Of a stretch of DNA of 64,000 bases, positions 8,248 through 15,639 are shown piece after piece. The number at the start of each line of letters is the position of its first letter. Position 1 is the first letter of the stretch. The position numbers and the translations under genes were made by a program. This DNA comes from Cupriavidus agavae. Its GTDB lineage: Bacteria > Pseudomonadota > Gammaproteobacteria > Burkholderiales > Burkholderiaceae. The notes below the pieces were generated by a model. It saw only the letters and a list, made by a program, of their open reading frames with translations. It was not told where the DNA came from and ran no database searches. The DNA is taken from NCBI RefSeq assembly GCF_004217045.1, contig NZ_SGXM01000002.1:124001-188000 (forward strand), in the 5' to 3' direction.

Positions 8248-10287
8248 AATGATCATGGCTTCGAGCGCAGCCTGCTGCTGGGCGCCAAAGACATCGTGTT
8301 CATCGAGCGAGGCCGAGATATTGGGGCGGTCGACCGTGATCTTGATGGCCTGGCAACTATCCACGAAGTACGTGCCGACAATTGCACTGGCCGGCAGGCC
8401 GAGGACTGCGGCCACGTTAGACGCGTAGAACGCGTTCGACCGCAAGGCCGTCTCGTACTGCGCCGTCGACCGGAACACCACATCGAGCGTCAGCCGGTTG
8501 ATGCCGGCATCCTTGCTACGGATAACGAGCGCCATGTCCAGCAACCGTTGCGCGGCTGCGCCCTCGCCTGCTGGCGGCACATCGGCGATCAGCGACAAGG
8601 TGCGGTCGTCGAGATTGCCACAATAGCCACGCTCGCCGATCTCGCGATACACCGGACGTGCTTCACCTGCGCGCACCCATGTCTTCCCGTCGACGCGGTA
8701 ATACGTGATCGGAAACATTGTGTCGCGGATCACATGTTCGTCGAGCAGCAGATGATAGAGCGTCCATTCGTAGGCGTCGGCGGCATCGAGGTCGCGCAGC
8801 GAATCCGCACCGGCCGTGGCGCCGTTCAAGGCGCGAGCCACGTCAGCCGCATGCCGCTGCGCCAAACGTACCGGATCACGATCGACGGTGCGCACCAGCG
8901 CTACCGGACGCTCGGCATCGGCCTCGACGAATTCGAACGTGGCATGTTCGAGCGCATTCGGAAACTCCTCCCGTACCAGCGCAATCACGGCCGCCTTGAT
9001 GCGCGCATAGTTTTCAAGGAACACCGGGTCCCGTGTGCCGCTCGGTACCACCGCGCCGTAGCTGCCGTCGTCGCGCTGGAAGCCGATCAGGTTCGGCGAG
9101 AGCGGGTATGCGATATTGCCAGCCGTGGCCTTGCGTCCTGCATAGCCGTAGTGAATCAGGTAATGGGTCAGCAGGCTCGCGAGCGTTTCGGCCCCTTCGC
9201 GCGTGTCCGCACGCGTTTCGATCAAAATGCCGAGTTCGTGCGTGCTCTTCGGCACGGGCTGGTTCTGCACGCCGTTGCGGCCGTAGACCGGAACATCGGC
9301 GGGAACGCGGGCGAGATCTTCCGGCGCCAGACGCAGCAGCGATACCCGCCGCGCACCCACGCGGCGTGCGCCTTCGAGCTTGATGCTCAGAGGCCAGGGC
9401 TTGCCGGCATGGACAAAGTGGCTATGGCGAATGCCAGCGGTCCGTTCGTCGCGAGCGAAAAATTCGGTCTGCGCCATCGCGAGGACGCCTTCGGGGTAGT
9501 ACTGCAACTGCGGATGGCTCTCCTCATAGAGCGAATGCGCAGCGATCGAATAGGGTGTGCAGCGACGGGCGGGATCGAGCGGCACGAACACGGCAGTGCC
9601 ATCATCGTAGATCTCAGCGACGAGACAATCCGACGGCGAACCGGGATCGCAGGCGAGCGCCCCGCATTCGAGCACATGACCGACGTGGTATGCGAGGCCC
9701 GCATCGATGCCGTGTCGGATCATGTCGCTGGCAAAGAGCGCCACGTCGCAGGAGCGGCCCGCGAACACATACTTGGCGCCGCCCTCCAGCGCGGTGATCA
9801 GCGGCGCGATACCCATCTGGCCGACGATCGTGCTCTCGCGCAATGCGGTCGCGTCGAGTTCGGGGCCCTTGCCGGTAGCCTGCAACTGGCCGTCATGCAG
9901 TGCCTGCAGTACCACGGCCGGATCGAGTTCGGCGTCGATCACGGCGACCTGCCGATCGCGGACACCCAATTCCTCGAACACCTCGCGCGCAACCTCAAGC
10001 ATCCACTCGACGTTTCGACGGCCACCCGCCATGCCGCAACTGCCAAGAATCACGGGACCATCGATGCGTTCGCCAGCCGCCACCATCTTGCGGAAATCGG
10101 CCTTGACCGCCTCGCGTTCGAAGTATTCCTGCCCGGTGCCCAGATAGTACGGACCCGCGTCCATCGATCCCGCATCCGAAATCACGGCGTCGATGCGACC
10201 TTCCAGCGCGCGCGCAAGGGACGCCTCCGGGAAGCCATATCCGAGTGCGCCGCAGGCCGATACCACTCTGTAAATCAACTTTGCCAT
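8236..10287 (-). CDS. DUF1446 (AtuA-like) protein fused to a DUF4387 domain
   Basis: A 683-residue cytoplasmic protein. The first about 450 residues are a DUF1446/acyclic-terpene-utilisation AtuA-type domain (RVVSACGALGYGFPEA, DAGSMDAGPYYLGTG, GSCGMAGG). The last about 110 residues, from RSKDAGINRLTLDVVF through ITVDRPNISAS to GAQQQAALEAM, are a DUF4387 domain. In many genomes the two are separate neighbouring genes; here they are one chain. AtuA-family proteins are linked to terpene and other branched-acid catabolism but no reaction is established. The ATG at 10287 has a clear GGAGAAA site; an in-frame extension upstream lacks one. The gene appears to stand alone. Confidence 0.85.
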   Translation of the reverse strand: MAKLIYRVVSACGALGYGFPEASLARALEGRIDAVISDAGSMDAGPYYLGTGQEYFEREAVKADFRKMVAAGERIDGPVILGSCGMAGGRRNVEWMLEVAREVFEELGVRDRQVAVIDAELDPAVVLQALHDGQLQATGKGPELDATALRESTIVGQMGIAPLITALEGGAKYVFAGRSCDVALFASDMIRHGIDAGLAYHVGHVLECGALACDPGSPSDCLVAEIYDDGTAVFVPLDPARRCTPYSIAAHSLYEESHPQLQYYPEGVLAMAQTEFFARDERTAGIRHSHFVHAGKPWPLSIKLEGARRVGARRVSLLRLAPEDLARVPADVPVYGRNGVQNQPVPKSTHELGILIETRADTREGAETLASLLTHYLIHYGYAGRKATAGNIAYPLSPNLIGFQRDDGSYGAVVPSGTRDPVFLENYARIKAAVIALVREEFPNALEHATFEFVEADAERPVALVRTVDRDPVRLAQRHAADVARALNGATAGADSLRDLDAADAYEWTLYHLLLDEHVIRDTMFPITYYRVDGKTWVRAGEARPVYREIGERGYCGNLDDRTLSLIADVPPAGEGAAAQRLLDMALVIRSKDAGINRLTLDVVFRSTAQYETALRSNAFYASNVAAVLGLPASAIVGTYFVDSCQAIKITVDRPNISASLDEHDVFGAQQQAALEAMIISGG

Positions 10288-10474
10288 CACTTTCTCCGTT
10301 TGCTTGCCCGATTGGGCTGGAGTCAGTGTGGGCGGCGCAGCGACAAAGAAAAAATAGTGTCTCGATATGCGGGTATAGGCCGTGGATATACCGCGCAATC
10401 TGCACATACGATGCGCACATCCATGGCCCCGCTACCAAGTTCAAATGTCGTCTGAGAGTCTGGCAGCCGACCCC

Positions 10475-11140
10475 TCAGGCAATCGTCGCCGGCAGCGTCC
10501 ACCCAAGGCCGCGCACATTCCGCACAATCGCGCTGCCAAATTTCTTGCGGATGCCGTAGATCACCGCATCCACCGCGTTGCTTTCGACCTCCTCACCCCA
10601 GCCATACAGCCGCTCTTCCAGCTGCGTGCGCGACAGGATGGCGCCAGGCCGCTCCAGCAACGCCAGCATCAGGGCGTACTCGCGGGCGCTGAGCACCTCG
10701 CCATGCTCGCCGTAGGTAAGCTTCCGCAGGTTCAGGTCAAGCGTGACCGATCCGTGGGTCAGCGTGGCCGATGCCGAGCCCGCCTTGCGCCGGACCACGG
10801 CACGGATGCGCGCCAACAACTCACGCGCCTCGAACGGCTTGATGACGTAGTCGTCGGCGCCCAGGTCGAGCCCGGAAATATGGGTATCGACGTCGTCCCG
10901 CGCGGTGATGATCAGCAGCGGCGTCTCGTCCTGGCGCTGACGCAGCCACCTGAGGATGTCGAGCCCCTCGGCGTCGGGCAGGCCCAGATCCAGCAGCATC
11001 GCCGTGTACGAGCCATCGGCAATGGCCGACCGGGCCAGCTCGCCGGTGCGCACCCAGTCGACGCTGCACTGCGCGTCCTTGAGCGCGCGGGCCAGGCTCT
11101 GGCCGATCTGCGCGTCGTCCTCGATCAGCAGGATCCTCAT
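10475..11140 (-). CDS. OmpR-family response regulator (QseB/PmrA-like)
   Basis: A 221-residue regulator: receiver domain with acidic pocket (LLIEDDAQIG), phospho-acceptor Asp51 in LLDLGLPD and Lys in VIKPFEA, then a winged-helix DNA-binding domain ending VRNVRGLGWTL. The stretch YGWGEEVESNAVDAVIYGIRKKFG is typical of the QseB/PmrA group, which bind hexamer-N5-hexamer direct repeats. Two such repeats lie nearby at 12600 and 14808. Its start overlaps the stop of the upstream kinase gene (ATGA), so both are translated from one message. The partner kinase is interrupted by a stop codon. Confidence 0.95.
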   Translation of the reverse strand: MRILLIEDDAQIGQSLARALKDAQCSVDWVRTGELARSAIADGSYTAMLLDLGLPDAEGLDILRWLRQRQDETPLLIITARDDVDTHISGLDLGADDYVIKPFEARELLARIRAVVRRKAGSASATLTHGSVTLDLNLRKLTYGEHGEVLSAREYALMLALLERPGAILSRTQLEERLYGWGEEVESNAVDAVIYGIRKKFGSAIVRNVRGLGWTLPATIA

Positions 11141-12474
11141 GGCTGTCTCCGCCTTGGCAAGTGTATGCGCGCCACGAGGCCACTGTGGCCATCGTCGCGG
11201 CCGGCGAGGCGGATTTCGCCGCCCAGGTTCTGCACCACGGTCTGCACGATCGCCAGCCCCAAGCCGCTGCCTTCCTCGTCGGTGGCGGCGCCGCGATAGA
11301 AGCGGTCGAACACGCGGGTGCGTTCGTCCTCCGGAATGCCCGGGCCGTCGTCGGCGACTTCGATTTCTACATGGTTGCCGCCGCGCCGCACGCTGACGTC
11401 GATGCGGCAGCCCTGTCCGCCATAGCGGATGGCATTCTCGATCAGGTTCTAGACCAGCATGCGCAGGTCGGTTTCCTGCGCCTGTACCGTGGCGTCGTCG
11501 AGTTGCTCCACGCCGAGGTCGACGCCGCGATCGAGGGCCAGCGGCAGCAGATCGGCCACGACATCGGTCACCAGTTGCGGCAGCGCCACCGCCACTGGCG
11601 GCGATTCGGCGCCGATCTCGGCGCGCGCCAGGCCCAGCAGCTGCGTCACCAGCGTCGCCGTGCGCCGTATGCCGCGCTGCAGGGCGTCCAGCCGCTCGTC
11701 CTGCGCATCGGCGGGCGCGTTGCGAAGGTTATCCACCTGCAACTGCAACGCCGTGATGGGCGAGCGCAGTTCATGCGCCGCGTTGGCGATGAAGGTGCGT
11801 TCGGTCTGGATCAGCGTGACTAGCCGCGCCATCATGTGGTTGATCGAGGCGAGGAACAGATGCAGTTCCTCGGGCGCGGTGCGAATGTCCACCGGCTCCA
11901 GGTGATTCAGGTCAGCTTGCGCCACGCGCGCGCCCATCGCACCGAGCGGCCGCAGCGACAGCCGCACGCTGGCCCGGATCAGCCAGATCAACACCGGCAG
12001 CAATAGCAGCACCGGCACGGCGGTCCACATCGCTACGCGCCAGGCATTGTCGTTTCGCACCGCGCGTTGCTCGGCGATCTGGACGTAGGCATCGCCGGCC
12101 TGCAGGGCAAAGACGTCCCACAGATTGCCATTGGCGCCCTGCACCGAAGAGAAGCCCTCACGGGCGCGCGGCAGCAGCACCGTGGCATCGCTGGTGTGGC
12201 CGGGCAACGCGCCATCCCCGGGACGCCAGGTCTGGATCACGACATGCGGCATGGGATGCGAGGCATCTGCACGCAGCGGCATCTGGGCAGGCGCGGGATG
12301 GATCGACGCGGCGGCCGCCTGGAGATCCTGGTTGAACTGGCGGCCCATCTGTTGCACCACGAGCCCCGCGCCGAGCGCCCCGAGCAATCCGACCAGCAGC
12401 GCCAGCGCGCCCAGCGACAGGCTCAGACGGCCGTGCAACGACCGCACGGCAGCGCGATTGATAAGCAAGCTCAT
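11137..12474 (-). pseudogene. QseC/PmrB-like sensor histidine kinase broken by an in-frame TAG
   Basis: Full coding would be 445 residues: N-terminal helix (LGALALLVGLLGALGAGLVV), periplasmic sensor, second helix (AVPVLLLLPVLIWLI), HAMP-like linker, H-box AHELRSPITALQLQ, and an ATPase domain. A TAG at 11451-11449 falls directly before the N-box: ...DLRMLV, stop, NLIENAIRYGG. The frame then continues intact through DDGPGIPEDE, FDRFYRG and GSGLGLAIV to its own stop overlapping the response-regulator ATG. A single C-to-T change in a CAG codon would explain it. The 341-residue product would keep sensor and H-box but lose ATP binding. The reading frame on both sides is otherwise sound, so this is recent decay, read-through, or a sequencing error. 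Confidence 0.88.
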
Positions 12475-12599
12475 GGATTCTCCCGTCCGCCCGGGCGATT
12501 TGGTGTGCGTGCCATCGTTTTGCCGGGACGTGGGGTGCAGTGTGCGTGGCTGCCTGCGTTCTGCCAATCCCCCGCTCGCAGAAGTGGCGCGTGGCCGAT

Positions 12600-12618
12600 C
12601 TCATTTTCGGCTCATTCT
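12600..12618 (+). promoter_or_regulatory. Tandem-hexamer regulator box 1 (CTCATT-N5-CTCATT)
   Basis: CTCATTTTCGGCTCATTCT: two CTCATT hexamers, 11 bp repeat spacing, ending 70 bases before the ATG of the secreted protein at 12689. An identical 19-mer lies at 14808-14826. Hexamer-N5-hexamer direct repeats are the layout bound by PmrA/QseB-type regulators, and such a regulator gene is two genes away. It may also act on the divergent kinase-regulator operon starting at 12474. Confidence 0.6.
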
Positions 12619-12688
12619 CGGGTACCACACTCCAGGCATCCGAGCCCGCAATCACGCTGACCCGAATCCCCGAAAAGAGGAGCTGATC

Positions 12689-12979
12689 ATGACCTTCACC
12701 AAGCAAGCCGTCGTCGCCGTGGCATTGAGCTGTGGCCTGGTGGGAATGGCCCAGGCGCACACGTTTGTCGGTTTCGGCGTCGGATTCTCTGCCCCGGTCG
12801 TGGCGGTGCCCGCCGCACCCGTGGTCGCCTATCCGCCGCCCGTCTACTACCCGCCGGTGCCCGCCTACGCCGCACCAGCCTACGTGCCGGCCACGCCGGT
12901 TGGCTACATCGCCGGCCCGGGCTGGTACGGGCGGCCGTATCACCCGTGGCATGTCGGCTTTGGCTACTGGCACCACTGA
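12689..12979 (+). CDS. Small secreted Pro/Tyr/Val-rich protein
   Basis: A 96-residue protein with a clear Sec signal peptide (MTFTKQAVVAVALSCGLVGMAQA, cut before HTF). The mature part is rich in Pro, Tyr, Ala and Val (YPPPVYYPPVPAY) and ends with aromatic/His residues (GRPYHPWHVGFGYWHH). No known domain. The start is set by AAGAGGAGC just upstream. It is first in a rightward run of envelope genes and is preceded by a tandem-hexamer box. Likely periplasmic or surface-exposed; a role in metal or envelope stress is possible because of the C-terminal His residues, but this is a guess. Confidence 0.8.
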   Translation: MTFTKQAVVAVALSCGLVGMAQAHTFVGFGVGFSAPVVAVPAAPVVAYPPPVYYPPVPAYAAPAYVPATPVGYIAGPGWYGRPYHPWHVGFGYWHH

Positions 12980-13019
12980 GCCGCCCAAGTCTCTACAAGC
13001 AAACATTCAGGAGAACATC

Positions 13020-13295
13020 ATGAAGAACCGTATTGGATTCATCGCCGCCAGCGCCCTGGCCCTTTCGCTGGTATCCGGCTGTGCCGTGGCCGATGTTGGC
13101 TACTACGCCGAACGGCATCCCAACATCGAGGCTGCCAGCGTCCACGCCGAGCAGGCCATCGAGCGGATGCAGGCCGCGCAACGGGCCAACCACTACGCAC
13201 TGGGCGGCCACGCTGGCCGGGCCATCGCCCTGCTCCACCAGGCGCAGGCTGAAATGGAAGCCGCCGCTGCTACCGCCAGCAGCCACGCCTACTGA
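13020..13295 (+). CDS. Small lipoprotein, helical
   Basis: A 91-residue protein with a lipoprotein signal (SALALSLVSGC; lipobox LVSGC, acylated Cys about residue 21). The rest is an alanine-rich helix with repeated Glu/Gln/His (AEQAIERMQAAQRANHYALGGHAGRAIALLHQAQAEMEAA), suggestive of a small helical bundle or coiled coil. The ATG follows CAGGAGAAC. It lies 40 bases after the secreted-protein gene and 24 bases before the next, so probably the same transcript. Function unknown. Confidence 0.82.
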   Translation: MKNRIGFIAASALALSLVSGCAVADVGYYAERHPNIEAASVHAEQAIERMQAAQRANHYALGGHAGRAIALLHQAQAEMEAAAATASSHAY

Positions 13296-13319
13296 AACTC
13301 CACCACCGGGAGAGCCATC

Positions 13320-13604
13320 ATGAGAACCCTTGCAACCGTACTGGCCGTCACAGGCGTCTTGCTGGTATCGACGTCGGCATCCTATGCTGCCGAAGGCTGC
13401 GGCCCCAATGGCTGGCGCGGCCCCTGGGGGCACTGCCACTTCGCCGGCCCGGCCGTCGTCTACCGTCCCGTCGAACCCGTGATGACGCTGCCGGTTGTCA
13501 CGGTCCGCCCCAACGGCTGCCCCGTTGGCTACTGGCGCGGCCCGTGGGGACACTGCCGCGATACGCCGTACCATGGCCGCCTGCCCGGTGGCGGCTGGAA
13601 GTAG
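13320..13604 (+). CDS. Small secreted protein with duplicated GWRGPWGHC motif
   Basis: A 94-residue protein with a Sec signal peptide (LATVLAVTGVLLVSTSASYAA). The mature part holds two copies of a Cys-bounded motif, GCGPNGWRGPWGHC and GCPVGYWRGPWGHC, about 45 residues apart, giving four cysteines that could form two disulphides in the periplasm. GCG..RGP.G.C motifs occur in small uncharacterised secreted proteins of proteobacteria. A GGGAGAG ribosome site precedes the ATG. Part of the same envelope gene run. Confidence 0.82.
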   Translation: MRTLATVLAVTGVLLVSTSASYAAEGCGPNGWRGPWGHCHFAGPAVVYRPVEPVMTLPVVTVRPNGCPVGYWRGPWGHCRDTPYHGRLPGGGWK

Positions 13605-13634
13605 GCGGGCGCCGCTGTCCGCCGAGGATGCACG

Positions 13635-14786
13635 ATGCGCACGGACCCAAACGTTACGAGCTTCACCCACGTGGCCGTTACCGGCACCTGCCGGTGGCTG
13701 GCGCGTTTCGCGGCCTGGCTCGAACGGATGGACCCGGGCGTTCATCGGCGCATCAAGGGTCTGCGGCTGGTGACGGCATACGGTATCGCCGCCGCCCTCG
13801 GGGCCTTGCCGGCCGTGACGCACGGCATTACCGGCGGCCGGCGGATTGCCCTGCTGGCCGCGGGCTTCGCGCTTTGGGCCAGCGTATCGGAGGCCCGGCA
13901 TTCTCGGCTGGAGTCGACACGCGACCTTGCCGCGCTTTGCCTGGCGGCGGCACTAGGTGCTGCATCGTTCGCCCTGCTTTCTCCGGTGCTGGCTGCCGTG
14001 GGCAGTACCGGCCCCGAATGGATCCTCGTAAGCGGCGCCTTTCTGGCGGGCTACTGCCGGCGCTTCGGCGTTCTGGGCACCGGGGTGGGCTCACAGGTCT
14101 TTATCGGACAACTGCTCGGCTATGGGGCCGCGCTCGGGCCGCCCGAGCTGGGCGCCGTGGGCGCGTCCTTTCTGGTTGCCGCCGTGGCATGCATCGTGCC
14201 GCGCCTGCTGAGCGGACCGGCCGAATGCCCGCCACCAACCGCGCAACGGGTGGCCGTCATCGTCAGTGGCGGCGCCTCGTTGTCGCCCGAGTTCGTGATG
14301 GGGCTGCAGGCGGCGACTGGCTCGCTACTGGTGGTGTTCCTGAACAGCGCGTTCGGGCTGACCGAATCGGCCTGGGCTGTAACTGCCTGCGTGTATGTGG
14401 TGGCGGGCACCGCCGACGGCACGCTCGACCGCGTTCGGCGACGCATCGCCGGCACGCTCGTGGGCGTGCCGCTGGGGCTGCTGTTCCTGCCGCTGGCCGC
14501 CCATGATCCGCTGCTGATCTGGATCGCGGCTTCCATCGCCATGGTGGCCTACGCGATGGCGCTGCCCGAACGCTACGACATCGCCTGCGGTGCCTTTGCG
14601 TTCGCACTGGTGATCACGCTCGCCGCTGCGGGTGTGCATTCCATCCCACTGCTCGCGGCGCGTGCATGGGAAACGTTACTCGGCGGCGCGGTGGGCTGCG
14701 CGGCCGCGATCTGGCTGTTCCCGCTGCGCCCCGCCGCGTCCCTCCCCTCCACCTCTTCCACCTCTTCCACCTCTTCCACGGACTAA
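13635..14786 (+). CDS. FUSC-like inner-membrane protein
   Basis: A 383-residue polytopic protein, about ten predicted helices in two sets divided by a short polar linker (near VAVIVSGGASLSPEF), the layout of the FUSC/aromatic-acid-exporter family. The second half, ATGSLLVVFLNSAFGLTESAWAV followed by DRVRRRIAGTLVGVPLGLLF, carries the FUSC-type conserved RxxxRxxGTxxG pattern. Substrate unknown. The C-terminus is a Ser/Thr tail encoded by three perfect 9-bp repeats, so its length may vary. It starts 30 bases after the preceding small secreted gene. Confidence 0.75.
   Translation: MRTDPNVTSFTHVAVTGTCRWLARFAAWLERMDPGVHRRIKGLRLVTAYGIAAALGALPAVTHGITGGRRIALLAAGFALWASVSEARHSRLESTRDLAALCLAAALGAASFALLSPVLAAVGSTGPEWILVSGAFLAGYCRRFGVLGTGVGSQVFIGQLLGYGAALGPPELGAVGASFLVAAVACIVPRLLSGPAECPPPTAQRVAVIVSGGASLSPEFVMGLQAATGSLLVVFLNSAFGLTESAWAVTACVYVVAGTADGTLDRVRRRIAGTLVGVPLGLLFLPLAAHDPLLIWIAASIAMVAYAMALPERYDIACGAFAFALVITLAAAGVHSIPLLAARAWETLLGGAVGCAAAIWLFPLRPAASLPSTSSTSSTSSTD
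14752..14778 (+). repeat. Three perfect 9-bp tandem repeats inside the FUSC-like gene
   Basis: CCTCTTCCA occurs three times head to tail just before the stop codon, adding three residues per copy in frame. Slippage would change tail length without frameshift. Confidence 0.85.
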
Positions 14787-14807
14787 GCGCACGGTGCCGC
14801 GCGGGCG

Positions 14808-14826
14808 CTCATTTTCGGCTCATTCT
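14808..14826 (+). promoter_or_regulatory. Tandem-hexamer regulator box 2
   Basis: The same 19 bases as at 12600 (CTCATTTTCGGCTCATTCT), ending 50 bases before the membrane-protein ATG at 14877 and starting 22 bases after the FUSC-like stop. It indicates that the last gene of the run has its own promoter under the same regulator. Confidence 0.6.
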
Positions 14827-14876
14827 GCGCCGCTACGCTTCCATGCATCGACACCCCGGATTCCTGGAGACACAAC

Positions 14877-15425
14877 ATGAACCTGCTACTCGGCTTCCTC
14901 CCCTTTCTCGCCTTTGCTGTCGTGGCGCACGTTGCCGGCACCGCGCACGGGCTTGCCGCCGGCGCGCTGGCAGCCTTCGCGCTGCTGGTGCGCGATGCCA
15001 TGACCGGACGCCACATCAAGCTGCTGGAGATCGGCGCAGCCATCCTGTTCGGCGGGCTCGCACTCTACGCGCTGCGCTCCGGGCCCGACTGGTCGTTGGC
15101 CCATGTACGCCTGCTGGTGGATGGCGGCCTGCTGGCCATCGTGCTGGCCTCGATGTTGGTTCGCATGCCTTTCACGATGCAATACGCAGCTGAGCGCGGG
15201 GCACCGGAGGCGGTCCGGCACCCGGCATTCCTGCGCAAGAACTATGTGATCACGGCCTGCTGGGCTGCCGCGTTCGGTGTCATGACGCTGGCCGACATCG
15301 TCATGGAGAATCATGCGAAAGCAGGCGTGGCTCTGACAGTGGCGGCGCTGTGGGGCGCCGTGAAGTTTACGGAGAGGTATGCGCGGGCTCGCCCGGTGGG
15401 GACGGTTGTCGGGGTGGAACGCTGA
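14877..15425 (+). CDS. Five-helix inner-membrane protein, unknown
   Basis: A 182-residue hydrophobic protein with about five helices (LLLGFLPFLAFAVVAHVAG, LAAGALAAFALLV, IGAAILFGGLALYAL, LLVDGGLLAIVLASMLV, and a C-terminal pair). An Arg/Pro loop (MPFTMQYAAERGAPEAVRHPAFLRKNYVIT) separates the last two helices. Its topology recalls small septation/DUF membrane families but no family can be named safely. It is preceded by the second copy of the tandem-hexamer box, which ties it to the genes at 12.7-13.6 kb. Confidence 0.75.
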   Translation: MNLLLGFLPFLAFAVVAHVAGTAHGLAAGALAAFALLVRDAMTGRHIKLLEIGAAILFGGLALYALRSGPDWSLAHVRLLVDGGLLAIVLASMLVRMPFTMQYAAERGAPEAVRHPAFLRKNYVITACWAAAFGVMTLADIVMENHAKAGVALTVAALWGAVKFTERYARARPVGTVVGVER

Positions 15426-15595
15426 CTGTACAACCCTTCAGCCCTCGTCCCTGGCCTTCTGGGTCCGCTTCTTCCGCCCCCGCGGAACGACTTCCCTCGC
15501 GAAGTGAATGATTCTGCAACCGATCTGAAACTTTGCGAGAAATGCGGAGGCGGCAGCATTCCGGACGGCTGAGTCGGCATACTCGGTCAGATGGA

Positions 15596-15619
15596 GCAGG
15601 GGCCGATATCGACCCCTGC
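15596..15619. promoter_or_regulatory. 24-base near-perfect palindrome in the leader of the DUF1254 gene
   Basis: Arms GCAGGGG (15596-15602) and CCCCTGC (15613-15619) enclose CGATATCG, itself a palindrome; only one central pair is mismatched. It ends 20 bases before the ATG and just before the AAAGGAG ribosome site, so it may be an operator or an RNA hairpin controlling translation. It could also end transcription of the gene at 14877. Confidence 0.5.
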
Positions 15620-15639
15620 CTGGCTAAAGGAGCATCCCA

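Noticed and set aside
10372..10392. Inverted repeat GGTATA-N9-TATACC upstream of the DUF1446 gene
   Set aside because: Only six base pairs with no second copy; could be an operator but chance is not excluded.
8296..10455. 719-codon open frame on the plus strand
   Set aside because: It lies antisense to the DUF1446-DUF4387 gene, whose domains are clear; its translation shows no domain and is typical of a high-G+C mirror frame.
15437..15622. Minus-strand frame ending IIHFAREVVPRGRKKRTQKARDEG
   Set aside because: The peptide looks plausible but no ATG or GTG start lies between its stop and the next upstream in-frame stop. It may be the end of a lost gene.
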